A DNA stretch of 26,616 nucleotides from JBBKWQ01 sp037969115 (GCA_037969115.1 JBBKWQ010000252.1:1-26616); one strand, 5' to 3'. Positions 1 through 7,847 are shown, counted from the stretch's first letter. The notes: a model not told the origin generated them from the letters alone. Program-made: numbers and translations.

Positions 1-999
1 CTCAACGACCTCGTCGTCGGTGACGTTGGGGTACTCGGCGCGACCGATCGTCGCCAGGTGCGAGTGCTCGGGCCCGACACCGGGATAGTCGAGCCCCGCT
101 GAGATCGACACGGCCTCCTCGACCTGGCCGTACTCGTCTTGCATGAGGAAACTTCGCATCCCGTGCACGACCCCCGGCACGCCATGGCGCACGGCGGCGC
201 CCCCGGCCGGCTCGACACCGACCAGCCGTGCATCCGTGTCGACGAATCCCGAGAACAGCCCGATCGCATTCGATCCGCCACCGACACACGCGACGACGAC
301 GTCAGGGTCGGCTCCGGTGATCGCGAGACACTGCTCGCGTGCCTCGTCGCCGATCACCCGATGGAACTGTCTGACCATCCATGGATACGGATGTGGGCCC
401 ATGACGGAACCAAGGCAGTAATGACTGTGATCGACGGTCGCGACCCAATCGCGCAGCGCTTCGTTCACGGCGTCCTTGAGCGTGCGGCTTCCGCTGTTGA
501 CGGCCTCGACCTCGGCACCGAGCAGTTGCATCCGGAACACGTTGAGCGCCTGTCGCTCCACGTCGACCGCACCCATGTAGACCTTGCATTCGAGGCCGAG
601 CAGCGCCGCCGCAGTGGCACTTGCCACACCATGCTGGCCGGCGCCGGTCTCGGCGACGAGCCGGGTCTTCCCCATCCGTTGGGCGAGCAACGCCTGCCCG
701 AGCACGTTGTTGATCTTGTGCGAGCCCGTGTGGTTCAGGTCTTCACGCTTGAGGAGCAGGCGGAGTCCGAGCTGATCGCTGAGGCGACCACACTCGGTGA
801 GTATCGATGGACGACCCGCGTAGTCGCGCAGCAGCGCGTGCAGCTGATCGCGATAGCCAGGGTCGGCCCACGCGTCGCGAAAGCCCGCCTCCAACTCGAG
901 ACATGCGGGTATCAGTGTCTCGGGCACGAAGCGGCCGCCGAACTCACCGAACCGACCGGAATCGGACGGATCGGACATGAGCGAATCGCCCGGCGTCAT
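1..999 (-). CDS. trpB: tryptophan synthase beta chain, partial (3' end outside window)
   Basis: PLP enzyme that condenses indole with L-serine to make tryptophan, working with TrpA. The first 333 codons are in the window and the reading frame runs off base 1; family members are about 400 residues. The N-terminal GRFGEFGGRFVPETL signature is followed by HTGSHKINN, whose Lys95 is the PLP Schiff-base lysine, then by ETGAGQ with the catalytic Glu. The phosphate-binding loop GGGSNAIG lies at about 259-282, and the last codons read IGRAEYPNVTDDE, all typical of TrpB1. The ATG at 999 overlaps the trpF stop as ATGA, implying translational coupling; a second in-frame ATG at 978 is an alternative start. 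It is the last visible gene of the glyS-trpC-trpF-trpB run, and trpA presumably follows outside the window. Confidence 0.96.
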   Translation of the reverse strand, partial: MTPGDSLMSDPSDSGRFGEFGGRFVPETLIPACLELEAGFRDAWADPGYRDQLHALLRDYAGRPSILTECGRLSDQLGLRLLLKREDLNHTGSHKINNVLGQALLAQRMGKTRLVAETGAGQHGVASATAAALLGLECKVYMGAVDVERQALNVFRMQLLGAEVEAVNSGSRTLKDAVNEALRDWVATVDHSHYCLGSVMGPHPYPWMVRQFHRVIGDEAREQCLAITGADPDVVVACVGGGSNAIGLFSGFVDTDARLVGVEPAGGAAVRHGVPGVVHGMRSFLMQDEYGQVEEAVSISAGLDYPGVGPEHSHLATIGRAEYPNVTDDEVVE

Positions 1000-1649
1000 T
1001 CGTCGTCCCAGTTGTACGGCAGCTCATCGGGACCGAGGTACGGCGCGGGCGCGGCAGCTCGCGCGTTCGCGATGAAGCGCCGCACCTGCACGGCGTCTTT
1101 GCGGCCAGGGCTGCGCTCGACGCCCGACGACACGTCGACACCCCACGGTTCGACGGCAGCGATTCCGGCGGCCACGTTCTCGGGTGTGAGACCACCGGCG
1201 AGGATGACCTTGACGTTGTCGGGAGCCTCGGCCGCCAGGTCCCAGTCGAACACCCTGCCCGAACCCGGCGCCGGCGCGTCGACCAGGATCATGTCGGTGT
1301 GGTATTGATCGGCGAGCGGGAGCTGACTCGACCCCGCCGGAAAGGCCTTGATCACGTAACGGATATTGTGTGCGACCTCGGCAACCTGAGCGGGTGACTC
1401 ACTGCCGTGGAGCTGAACCGCCTTCACGCCCGCCCGATTCGCCATCTCGATCACGCGGCTCGGGTGTTCGTCACGGAACACGCCGACCGTGAGGATTTCG
1501 GGAGGCAGTCGTCGCGTGATGTCGTACACCTTCTGAGCGGCCACCTGACGCGTCGATGGGGCGAAGACGAACCCGACGGCGTCGGCGCCCATCGCGACGG
1601 CCAGCAGTGCATCGTCTTCGGTCGTAATGCCGCAAATCTTCACGAACAT
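996..1649 (-). CDS. trpF: phosphoribosylanthranilate isomerase
   Basis: Catalyses the Amadori rearrangement of phosphoribosylanthranilate to CdRP, the third step of tryptophan synthesis. It is a 217-residue single-domain (beta/alpha)8 protein. The N-terminal KICGIT carries catalytic Cys6, VDAPAPGSG carries the catalytic Asp, and ILAGGLTPENV and GVDVSSGVE form the phosphate-binding loops. It lies 64 bp after trpC and overlaps trpB by 4 bp. A possible -10 (TACGGT on the minus strand, 1660-1665) lies 10 nt before the ATG, so it may have an extra internal promoter; no clear Shine-Dalgarno is visible. Many Actinobacteria lack trpF and use the bifunctional PriA instead, so a dedicated trpF is informative about lineage. 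Confidence 0.97.
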   Translation of the reverse strand: MFVKICGITTEDDALLAVAMGADAVGFVFAPSTRQVAAQKVYDITRRLPPEILTVGVFRDEHPSRVIEMANRAGVKAVQLHGSESPAQVAEVAHNIRYVIKAFPAGSSQLPLADQYHTDMILVDAPAPGSGRVFDWDLAAEAPDNVKVILAGGLTPENVAAGIAAVEPWGVDVSSGVERSPGRKDAVQVRRFIANARAAAPAPYLGPDELPYNWDDE

Positions 1650-1713
1650 GCAGCAGCGAACCGTAACCGGCGCCGCACCCGAACGGGGCGACCGTTTCCG
1701 GATTCGCGCCGCT

Positions 1714-2487
1714 TCACCCGATCAGTTCTCGCACCGCTGCTACCGGATCGGACGCCGTAACGAGTGTTTCGCCGACGAGCACGGCGTCGTATCCGGCCGA
1801 GTGCAAGGCGCGGGCGTCGTCGCCATTGCGCACACCTGACTCCGCGACCCGCACACATGACGTCGGGATCTTGGGGGCCATCCGCTCGGCGCGCGCATGA
1901 TCGACCTGAAACGTGACGAGGTCACGCTGGTTCACTCCGACGAGCGTGGCGTTGGCGGCGAGCGCGTGATCCAGCTCGGCCTCGTCGTGGACCTCGACGA
2001 GCGCATCGAGCCCGACCCCGAGCGCCATTGCGTGCAACTCGGCGAGTTCCTCCTTCGACATCGCAGCCGCGATCAGGAGGACACAGTCGGCACCCATCAG
2101 CCTGGCGTCGACGACGTCATGGGCGCACACGGTGAAATCCTTGCGCAACACCGGCAGCGTGCAGGCAGCGCGCGCTGCCTGGAGGTCTGCCGGTGAGCCC
2201 CCGAACGATTCTGCGTCGGTCAGCACCGACAGACACGTCGCTCCACCCTGCTCGTAGCTCGCGGCCAACGCGGCCGGGTCGAGGTCGGGATGCAGATCAC
2301 CCTTGGACGGAGAGCGGCGCTTGATCTCGCTGATCACGGCAAGGCTGGAAGATGCAGCCAGCGCCTGACGGAAACCACGCGTCGCCGGCAGCTGCAACGC
2401 CTGCGCGACCAGATCATCGATCGAACGCTTGTCGGCGGCGGCGACTCGCCGATGTCGTTCCAGAATCCGGTCGAGATACGTGGTCAT
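1714..2487 (-). CDS. trpC: indole-3-glycerol phosphate synthase
   Basis: Cyclises CdRP to indole-3-glycerol phosphate with loss of CO2 and water, feeding TrpAB. It is 257 residues, the normal size for a monofunctional (beta/alpha)8 IGPS. The signature EIKRRSPSKG is at 54-63 (Lys56 is expected to bind the substrate carboxylate) and LRKDF at 114-118 carries the catalytic lysine. VEVH has the conserved Glu165, GVNQRDL is at 184-190 (more often GVNNRDL) and AESGV at 215-219. The ATG is 20 bp after the glyS stop and the gene shares an operon direction with trpF and trpB, so it is probably co-transcribed with glyS. Confidence 0.97.
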   Translation of the reverse strand: MTTYLDRILERHRRVAAADKRSIDDLVAQALQLPATRGFRQALAASSSLAVISEIKRRSPSKGDLHPDLDPAALAASYEQGGATCLSVLTDAESFGGSPADLQAARAACTLPVLRKDFTVCAHDVVDARLMGADCVLLIAAAMSKEELAELHAMALGVGLDALVEVHDEAELDHALAANATLVGVNQRDLVTFQVDHARAERMAPKIPTSCVRVAESGVRNGDDARALHSAGYDAVLVGETLVTASDPVAAVRELIG

Positions 2488-2507
2488 CGCGCTGCGCCGT
2501 GACCCGA

Positions 2508-3818
2508 TCAGAAACCGAAACGCGACGTGATCTCACCGATCAGGTCGTCGATCGGCACGCGTACCTGCTCGGTGGTGTCGCGATCGCGGATCGTGACCGC
2601 CTTGTCGTCGAGCGAGTCGAAGTCGACGGTGACGCAGATCGGGGTCCCGATCTCGTCCTGTCGGCGGTACCGCTTCCCGATGTTCTGCGTCTCGTCGTAG
2701 TCGACCATGTACCGCTCGGACAGGAGCTTTCGAATCTCGTGGGCGAGCGGGGTGAGCGTGTCCTTCTTCGACAGCGGCAGCACCGCCACCTTGTACGGCG
2801 CCAACCGCGGATGGAGGCGCAGCACCACCCGCTTCTCTTCGTTGATCACGTCCTCGTCATACGCTGCCAGGAGGAACGCCGCCATCGTGCGGGTTGCACC
2901 CGCCGCCGGTTCGACCACGTGGGGCACGTACCGTTCGTTGGTCTGCTGATCGAAGTAGTCGAGGCGCTGCCCGGAGTGTTCGGCGTGTTGCTTCAGGTCG
3001 TAGTCGGTGCGCTTGGCAATCCCTTCGAGTTCATCCCACCCCCACGGGAAGTTGAACTCGACATCGGACGTACCGGTGGAATAGTGGGAGAGTTCATCGG
3101 CATCGTGCTCGCGCAGTCGCAACATGTTGCCGGGGATGCCATGGCGTACGTACCAATCGAGCCGCTCGGCACACCAGTACTCGTACCACTCCTCGCTCTC
3201 GGCCGGCGGCACGAAGAACTCCATCTCCATCTGCTCGAACTCACGCGTGCGGAAGATCCAGTTCTGCGGGGTGATCTCGTTCCGAAAGCTCTTGCCCACC
3301 TGAGCGATACCGAACGGTGGCTTCTTGCGACTGGTGCCGAGCACGTTCGCAAAGTTCGTGAACATGCCCTGCGCCGTCTCGGGACGGAGGTAAGCATCTG
3401 CGCCCGCGTCGGCGACCGGTCCGGCCTGGGTCTTGAACATCAGGTTGAACTGGCGCGCCTCGGTGAACGTACCGGTCTGACCGCAGCTCGGGCATGTGTC
3501 GGGATCGTCGAGCCTGTCCTCACGGAAGCGGTTCTTGCAGTTCGTGCAGTCGACCAGCGGATCAGTGAAGTTCGAGAGGTGCCCGGACGCTTCCCACACC
3601 TGTGGCGGACTCAGGATCGCGGCGTCGATGAGCATCACGTCGTCCCGCTGCTGCACCATTGCCCTGATCCACGCGTCCTTGACGTTGCGCAGGAGGAGCG
3701 CGCCGAGTGGTCCGTAGTCGTAGGTGGAGCGGAATCCGCCGTAGATCTCAGCCGACGGGAACACGAACCCCCGCCGCTTGCATAGGTTGACGACTTGGTC
3801 CAACTCCGTTGCGGGCAT
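2508..3818 (-). CDS. glyS: glycyl-tRNA synthetase, single-chain class II type
   Basis: Charges tRNA-Gly. At 436 residues it is the dimeric, eukaryote-like GlyRS found in Actinobacteria, not the separate alpha/beta GlyQ-GlyS type. Visible features are a zinc site CTNC (91-94) and CPSC (109-112), RPETAQG (145-151), and the class II motif 2 from SFRNEITPQN to REFEQMEMEFF (about 177-202). A motif-3 region follows around 305-320 (GATRTMAAFL, where GLDRTMLAFL is more usual), then a C-terminal anticodon-binding domain starting near LAPYKVAVLPL (339-349). The ATG at 3818 has a -10-like TAGTCT 9 nt upstream on the minus strand, implying a very short leader. It heads the glyS-trpC-trpF-trpB cluster. 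Confidence 0.97.
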   Translation of the reverse strand: MPATELDQVVNLCKRRGFVFPSAEIYGGFRSTYDYGPLGALLLRNVKDAWIRAMVQQRDDVMLIDAAILSPPQVWEASGHLSNFTDPLVDCTNCKNRFREDRLDDPDTCPSCGQTGTFTEARQFNLMFKTQAGPVADAGADAYLRPETAQGMFTNFANVLGTSRKKPPFGIAQVGKSFRNEITPQNWIFRTREFEQMEMEFFVPPAESEEWYEYWCAERLDWYVRHGIPGNMLRLREHDADELSHYSTGTSDVEFNFPWGWDELEGIAKRTDYDLKQHAEHSGQRLDYFDQQTNERYVPHVVEPAAGATRTMAAFLLAAYDEDVINEEKRVVLRLHPRLAPYKVAVLPLSKKDTLTPLAHEIRKLLSERYMVDYDETQNIGKRYRRQDEIGTPICVTVDFDSLDDKAVTIRDRDTTEQVRVPIDDLIGEITSRFGF

Positions 3819-3827
3819 AGACCCAAC

Positions 3828-3833
3828 AGACTA
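3828..3833 (-). promoter_or_regulatory. -10 element of glyS, near-leaderless
   Basis: TAGTCT on the minus strand lies 9 nt before the glyS ATG. A start site 6-8 nt downstream of the box would leave a leader of only a few bases. No clear -35 hexamer or Shine-Dalgarno is seen. Confidence 0.45.
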
Positions 3834-3876
3834 CGGGCGAGACCTTCGACCTGCTGCCCGCGTTTCGCCGGTGGGT

Positions 3877-4608
3877 TCAGTGATGCTCGAACATGGCCAC
3901 GGCCTTGAGGCGCCGCTCGATGTGGTGTTCGAGGGCCCGGGTGGCAAGGCCGCCGACCTCATGGGTGATAGGCGACTCGGGCTGCGCGAGCGCCTCGTTG
4001 AGTCGCCCATCGAGAATGTCGCGCATCAGAGCGAGCGCGCCCGGCGAGATCGAAGATCCGGACCGACATGCTCGACAGAGGGTGCCTCCTTCGTTGAGGT
4101 CGAACGCCACCAGCGCTGTCTCGGGTTCGCATTCACCGCACCGGACGCAGACATCGAGCTCCGGACGCAGTCCTTCGGCAGCGAGCAGCTTCCAGTAGAA
4201 CGCGGGAACGTTCAGCGACGAGGGCCTGGTCGCGATGGTTCTCAGCACGCCGACCGTCATCTTGTAGAGCGCAAGATTGGGCTCACGTTCGAGCGACAGC
4301 TGATCGACGGCCTCGATTGCCGCGATGCCCTGCGATGCGCGGTCGAGCGACGACAGCATCGGCGCGAGAGGCTCAACCGACTCCGCTTGACTGACGATGT
4401 CGAGTTCGCGCCCTCGATACAGCAACAGCCGCACGTGGCTCATCGGTTCGAGGCGAGCGCCGAACTTCGACTTCGTCTTGCGAACGCCCTTCGCGACGGC
4501 GCGCACTTTGCCGTTCTCGGCGGTGTGGATGACGACGATGCGGTCGGACTCGCGCAGCTTGTACGTGCGCAACACCACGCCGGTGTCGCGATACAGCTGA
4601 TCGCTCAC
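3877..4608 (-). CDS. recO: DNA repair protein RecO
   Basis: RecO helps RecR load RecA on SSB-coated single-stranded DNA during gap repair and can anneal complementary strands. It has 243 residues. The N-terminal OB-fold begins YRDTGVVLRTYKLRESDRIV (6-25), followed by the basic stretch KGVRKTKSKFG. A four-cysteine zinc finger is visible: Cys154 and Cys157 (CVRC), then Cys178 and Cys181 (LCRAC), with an extra Cys160. The GTG start at 4608 overlaps the stop of the upstream degenerate cis-prenyltransferase gene as GTGA, so the two are probably translationally coupled. recO often neighbours uppS and era in Actinobacteria; here the accessory prenyltransferase-like gene is its direct partner. Confidence 0.95.
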   Translation of the reverse strand: MSDQLYRDTGVVLRTYKLRESDRIVVIHTAENGKVRAVAKGVRKTKSKFGARLEPMSHVRLLLYRGRELDIVSQAESVEPLAPMLSSLDRASQGIAAIEAVDQLSLEREPNLALYKMTVGVLRTIATRPSSLNVPAFYWKLLAAEGLRPELDVCVRCGECEPETALVAFDLNEGGTLCRACRSGSSISPGALALMRDILDGRLNEALAQPESPITHEVGGLATRALEHHIERRLKAVAMFEHH

Positions 4609-5189
4609 GATTCGAGCCCACCGAATCGCCGCCGACGGCCAGAGAATTCACTGGCCGCGGCCGCAAGGTCAGCGGCGTCGAGATCGCCCCACGGACAGTC
4701 GATGAACACGAGTTCGGCGTACGCGAGTTCCCACACGAGCGAAGGCGGAAGCTGCGTGGAGGGACCGAGCACTACGACGAGGTCGGGTTCACTGTCGGCC
4801 GGGTCGTACAGAACAGCGGCCACCGAGGCCTCGTTGACCTCATCGTCGGCGTCGAGGCGCCACATCGCGTCGGCGAACCGCTGGCGACCGTCGGCCACGG
4901 GGTCGACGAGCACCGTGCACGTGCCGACATCGTGCAGCGATGTCTCCATCAGGACCGGGTCGTCGCCGGTCTCGTACGGGCGAATCGTGAGCCACTCGGT
5001 TCCCATCGATGCGCACAAATGCCCGAGTTCACTCACCCGATCGCCCCACGCATCGTCGCCCAATGCGCCCCATTCCGCCACCGTGCCACCCACGACCATG
5101 ACGTGTCGCAGACCGACATCGACACTCGGATGGGTCGCGGCCGTGCCCGCTGATTCGATTCGCGCTGTCTCGGCCGACGTCGCAGTCAC
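4605..5189 (-). CDS. degenerate cis-prenyltransferase homologue, probable NgBR/Nus1-like accessory subunit
   Basis: A 194-residue protein that aligns end to end with UppS but lacks catalytic residues. RHVMVVGGTVAEW (28-40) matches the UppS RHVAIIMDGNGRW block, with Gly35 in place of the catalytic Asp. The FSTEN block is unrecognisable (RPYETG), and the RTSGE/RLSN substrate-binding block has become VVVLGPSTQLPPS. In contrast the C-terminus is well kept: WELAYAEL (153-160) retains the Mg-site Glu159, then PWGDLDAADL, and the protein ends RRRRFGGLES, keeping the RxG motif (Arg188-Phe-Gly190). Eukaryotic NgBR/Nus1, the non-catalytic subunit of dehydrodolichyl diphosphate synthase, shows this same pattern. 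The GTG start has a GGGAG Shine-Dalgarno (5199-5203) 9 nt upstream. It overlaps recO by 4 bp and diverges from the catalytic homologue at 5233. Homology is strong by eye; the subunit role is inference. Confidence 0.85.
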   Translation of the reverse strand: MTATSAETARIESAGTAATHPSVDVGLRHVMVVGGTVAEWGALGDDAWGDRVSELGHLCASMGTEWLTIRPYETGDDPVLMETSLHDVGTCTVLVDPVADGRQRFADAMWRLDADDEVNEASVAAVLYDPADSEPDLVVVLGPSTQLPPSLVWELAYAELVFIDCPWGDLDAADLAAAASEFSGRRRRFGGLES

Positions 5190-5198
5190 TGAACCATT

Positions 5199-5203
5199 CT
5201 CCC
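5199..5203 (-). promoter_or_regulatory. Shine-Dalgarno fixing the GTG start at 5189
   Basis: GGGAG on the minus strand sits 9 nt before the GTG. It is one of the few clear Shine-Dalgarno sites in the window. An ATG at 5197 is in another frame and is not used. Confidence 0.5.
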
Positions 5204-5213
5204 ACGTCAGCGG

Positions 5214-5223
5214 TCGCTAACGT
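5214..5223. promoter_or_regulatory. overlapping divergent -10 elements between the two cis-prenyltransferase genes
   Basis: Only 43 bp separate the two start codons. On the plus strand TAACGT (5218-5223) lies 9 nt before the GTG at 5233. On the minus strand TAGCGA (5219-5214) is a weaker box that would give a leader of roughly 20 nt containing the GGGAG site. The boxes share bases, which would tie the two genes' expression together. Confidence 0.35.
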
Positions 5224-5232
5224 GAACAACCT

Positions 5233-5928
5233 GTGTCCGACGTTGCACCCTTTCCCGCCAGATCGGCCGATCCTCGCGTACACGTCGCGTGCATCATGGA
5301 CGGCAACGGTCGGTGGGCGGGCCGCCGCGGACTCCCCCGAACCGACGGACACACCGAAGGCGAGGAGAACCTCGCCCGGCTGGTTCGGGTCGCGGTCACC
5401 CGAAACATCGATTGGCTGACCGTGTTCGGTTTCTCCACCGAGAACTGGGTGCGCCCTCGAGCGGAGGTCCGTCACATCCTCGGACTCCACGAGAAGTTGT
5501 TCGGCAGGGTCAACGAACTCAACGATCTCAACGTGAGGATCCAGTGGATCGGCCGTCCATTCGACTCGCCCGAGGCACGAACACCGAAATACGTGCAACG
5601 CGCGATCCGAAAGGCGATCGCTGACACGGCCGGAAACACAGGCATGGTTCTCACGGTCGCATTCGACTACGGCGGGCGCGCTGAGCTGATGTCCGCGGTC
5701 AGAGCAGCACGTCGATCCGGTCGGCCCATCACCGCTGCCTGCATCGATGCGAACATGTATCTGCCCGAGATGCCGCCGGTCGACGTGCTCGTTCGCACCT
5801 CGGGCGAACTTCGGCTGTCCAACTTCCTGCTGTGGCAGAGTGCCGGCTCGAAGATCCACTTCACCGAAGCGCCCTGGCCTGATTTCGACGCGGCCGAACT
5901 CGACGCAGCGCTGGCGCTGCTCGCATGA
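5233..5928 (+). CDS. uppS: catalytic cis-prenyltransferase (UppS-like), lacking the C-terminal RxG motif
   Basis: Elongates an allylic diphosphate with isopentenyl diphosphate to make the polyprenyl diphosphate that becomes the cell-wall lipid carrier. It has 231 residues. Catalytic Asp23 lies in MDGNGRW (22-28), with His40 in DGH, FSTENW at 67-72 and RTSGELRLSNFLLWQ at 188-202. Two departures from homomeric UppS stand out. First, the Mg-binding Glu of the usual AYAELYFT is replaced by Lys207 (AGSKIHFT). Second, the protein stops at DAALALLA, before the conserved RRFGG tail. Both missing elements are present in the divergent neighbour at 4605-5189, so the two probably form a heteromer. The GTG start follows a -10-like TAACGT by 9 nt. 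The stop overlaps the dinG start as ATGA. Confidence 0.93.
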   Translation: MSDVAPFPARSADPRVHVACIMDGNGRWAGRRGLPRTDGHTEGEENLARLVRVAVTRNIDWLTVFGFSTENWVRPRAEVRHILGLHEKLFGRVNELNDLNVRIQWIGRPFDSPEARTPKYVQRAIRKAIADTAGNTGMVLTVAFDYGGRAELMSAVRAARRSGRPITAACIDANMYLPEMPPVDVLVRTSGELRLSNFLLWQSAGSKIHFTEAPWPDFDAAELDAALALLA

Positions 5929-7808
5929 CCGAGTCGGTCAGCGACGCACTCGACCAGGTCACCTCCGCACTCGACGACGCCGAGGATCGACCTGGTCAGC
6001 GAGAGATGGCCGAGCGCGTCGCCGACGCCGTCCGCGACCGAAGACACCTCATCGTGCAGGCCGGAACCGGTACTGGCAAGACCCTCGCCTACCTGGTGCC
6101 GGCGGTCGTGGGCCGCACACGCGTGGTCGTGGCCACCGCCACGAAAGCGCTCCAAGACCAGCTCCGCACCAAGGACCTTCCTTTCCTCGCAGAGCACCTT
6201 TCAGTCGAGTTCGAACACGCGGTGCTGAAAGGCCGCAGCAACTACGTGTGTCTGCAGCGATTGCGCGAGATGAGCGACGAATCGCAAGGTCAGCTGGAGC
6301 TCGACGACATGGCAGCCGTCACGAAACTCGAGATCAAGAAGATCACCGAATGGGCGGGCACCACCTCGACCGGTGACCAAGCCGACATGACGTGGACGCC
6401 CAGCGATCAGGCGTGGCGGGCGGTGAGCGTCGGCAGCGACGAATGCCCCGGCGCCGACCGGTGCCCGCTCGGCGACCCCTGCTTCGCCGAACAGGCCCGC
6501 AGGAAAGCGGCCGTCAGTGACGTCATCGTCGTGAACACCCACCTCTACGGCCTGCACGTCGCGAGCGAGGGAGCGATTCTGCCCGAACACGACATGGTCG
6601 TGTTCGACGAGGCGCACGTCCTCGAAGACATCATGAGCGACACCGTCGGCGTGACGATCGCACCCGGACGGTTCATCGCACTGTCAGCGGTCGTGAGGAG
6701 GATTCTGGAGGACCCGCAACTCGTCGGCTCCATCGCCGAACTCACCAGCGCACTCCGCGACGCACTCGCGCCGCATACCGGACAACGGCTGCCCAGCGAG
6801 CTGCCCGACGACATCCGGGAGGTTGTCGTCGACGCACGCGAGCGACTCGGACGGGTCAGCGAAGTGCTGCTCGGCATCAACACGAAGAGCGACGACGCCA
6901 AGCAGCGTCGGCTTCGGGCCCAGACCATGTTGGGGCGCACGATCGAACAGATCGACGCTGCACTCTCGGCCAACGAGTCGTCGGTCGCGTTCGTCTCCGG
7001 CAGCCGCGACTCGCCGCGGCTGGAAATCGCCCCACTCGACGTGGGGCCCACGCTTCGCGCCGGACTGTGGGGCGAGCGGACGGCGGTATTGACGAGCGCG
7101 ACCATCCCGTCGTCGCTCGCCGATCGTGTCGGACTGCCCGCCGACAAGGTCGACGTCATCGATGTGGGCAGCCCGTTCGACTACGAGGCGAACTCGTTGC
7201 TGTACAACGCCATCCACCTGCCCAATCCGAACTCGCCGCAATTTCGGCCAGCGGTCCACGACGAGCTCGAAGCGCTGATCAACGCCGCCGGCGGGCGCAC
7301 GCTGGCACTGTTCACGAGCTGGAAGGCCATGGACGAAGCCGCCGACGCACTGAAGGAACGCGTCGACGTTCCGATTCTCACTCAGCGTGACTTTCCGAAG
7401 CCAACCCTGATCAGCAAGTTCGCCGACGACGAATCGACGTGCCTGTTCGCCACGGCTGGTCTGTTCCAGGGCATCGACGTGCCCGGCCGAACGCTCTCAC
7501 TCGTCGTCATCGACCGGATACCGTTCCCGCGCCCCGACGACCCGCTGCTGTCTGCTCGGCGTGAGCTGCTCGGAGCCAACGCATTCGCCGAGATCGACAT
7601 CCCGCGTGCCTCGATGTTGCTCGCGCAGGCCTGCGGCCGGCTGATCAGGACGGCGACCGACCGCGGCGTGGTGGCGGTGATGGATCCGCGGCTCGGCAAG
7701 GCGCGCTACCGGTGGGACATCGTGCGTGCACTGCCCCCGATGAAGCGGACCCGACATCGTGCCGAGGTGGAAGCGTTCCTGCGCGATCTCGCCGATGACC
7801 CGGGCTGA
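5925..7808 (+). CDS. dinG: DinG-family ATP-dependent DNA helicase with Fe-S cluster
   Basis: Superfamily 2 XPD-like 5'-3' helicase, probably acting in DNA repair or resolution of unusual structures. It has 627 residues. Walker A is AGTGTGKT (46-53). Four cysteines for a 4Fe-4S cluster are Cys109 (NYVCLQR) and Cys174, Cys180 and Cys186 (CPGADRCPLGDPC). The Walker B/DEAH box is FDEAH (227-231). The second helicase domain shows LTSATIPSS, FQGIDVPG and the motif VI segment ACGRLIRTATDRG near the C-terminus. There is no N-terminal exonuclease domain, so it resembles YoaA or the short DinG forms. It overlaps uppS by 4 bp (ATGA), implying coupled translation. Confidence 0.93.
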   Translation: MTESVSDALDQVTSALDDAEDRPGQREMAERVADAVRDRRHLIVQAGTGTGKTLAYLVPAVVGRTRVVVATATKALQDQLRTKDLPFLAEHLSVEFEHAVLKGRSNYVCLQRLREMSDESQGQLELDDMAAVTKLEIKKITEWAGTTSTGDQADMTWTPSDQAWRAVSVGSDECPGADRCPLGDPCFAEQARRKAAVSDVIVVNTHLYGLHVASEGAILPEHDMVVFDEAHVLEDIMSDTVGVTIAPGRFIALSAVVRRILEDPQLVGSIAELTSALRDALAPHTGQRLPSELPDDIREVVVDARERLGRVSEVLLGINTKSDDAKQRRLRAQTMLGRTIEQIDAALSANESSVAFVSGSRDSPRLEIAPLDVGPTLRAGLWGERTAVLTSATIPSSLADRVGLPADKVDVIDVGSPFDYEANSLLYNAIHLPNPNSPQFRPAVHDELEALINAAGGRTLALFTSWKAMDEAADALKERVDVPILTQRDFPKPTLISKFADDESTCLFATAGLFQGIDVPGRTLSLVVIDRIPFPRPDDPLLSARRELLGANAFAEIDIPRASMLLAQACGRLIRTATDRGVVAVMDPRLGKARYRWDIVRALPPMKRTRHRAEVEAFLRDLADDPG

Positions 7809-7833
7809 CTGACGCGACCGTTTCCACCATCGC

Positions 7834-7839
7834 TACTGT
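7834..7839 (+). promoter_or_regulatory. -10 element of the crotonase gene, leaderless layout
   Basis: TACTGT is followed by 8 nt and then the GTG start at 7848. This placement predicts transcription starting at or next to the start codon. The box lies in the 39 bp gap after dinG, so the gene is probably transcribed on its own. Confidence 0.5.
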
Positions 7840-7847
7840 CGATCGAC

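Noticed and set aside
2352..3785. A 477-codon plus-strand frame opposite glyS
   Set aside because: It is antisense to a complete, well-conserved GlyRS and shows no domain of its own; long antisense frames are usual at this GC content.
3778..5220. A 480-codon plus-strand frame opposite recO and the accessory prenyltransferase
   Set aside because: Antisense shadow with Ser/Arg/Thr-rich composition; both minus-strand genes have clear family motifs.
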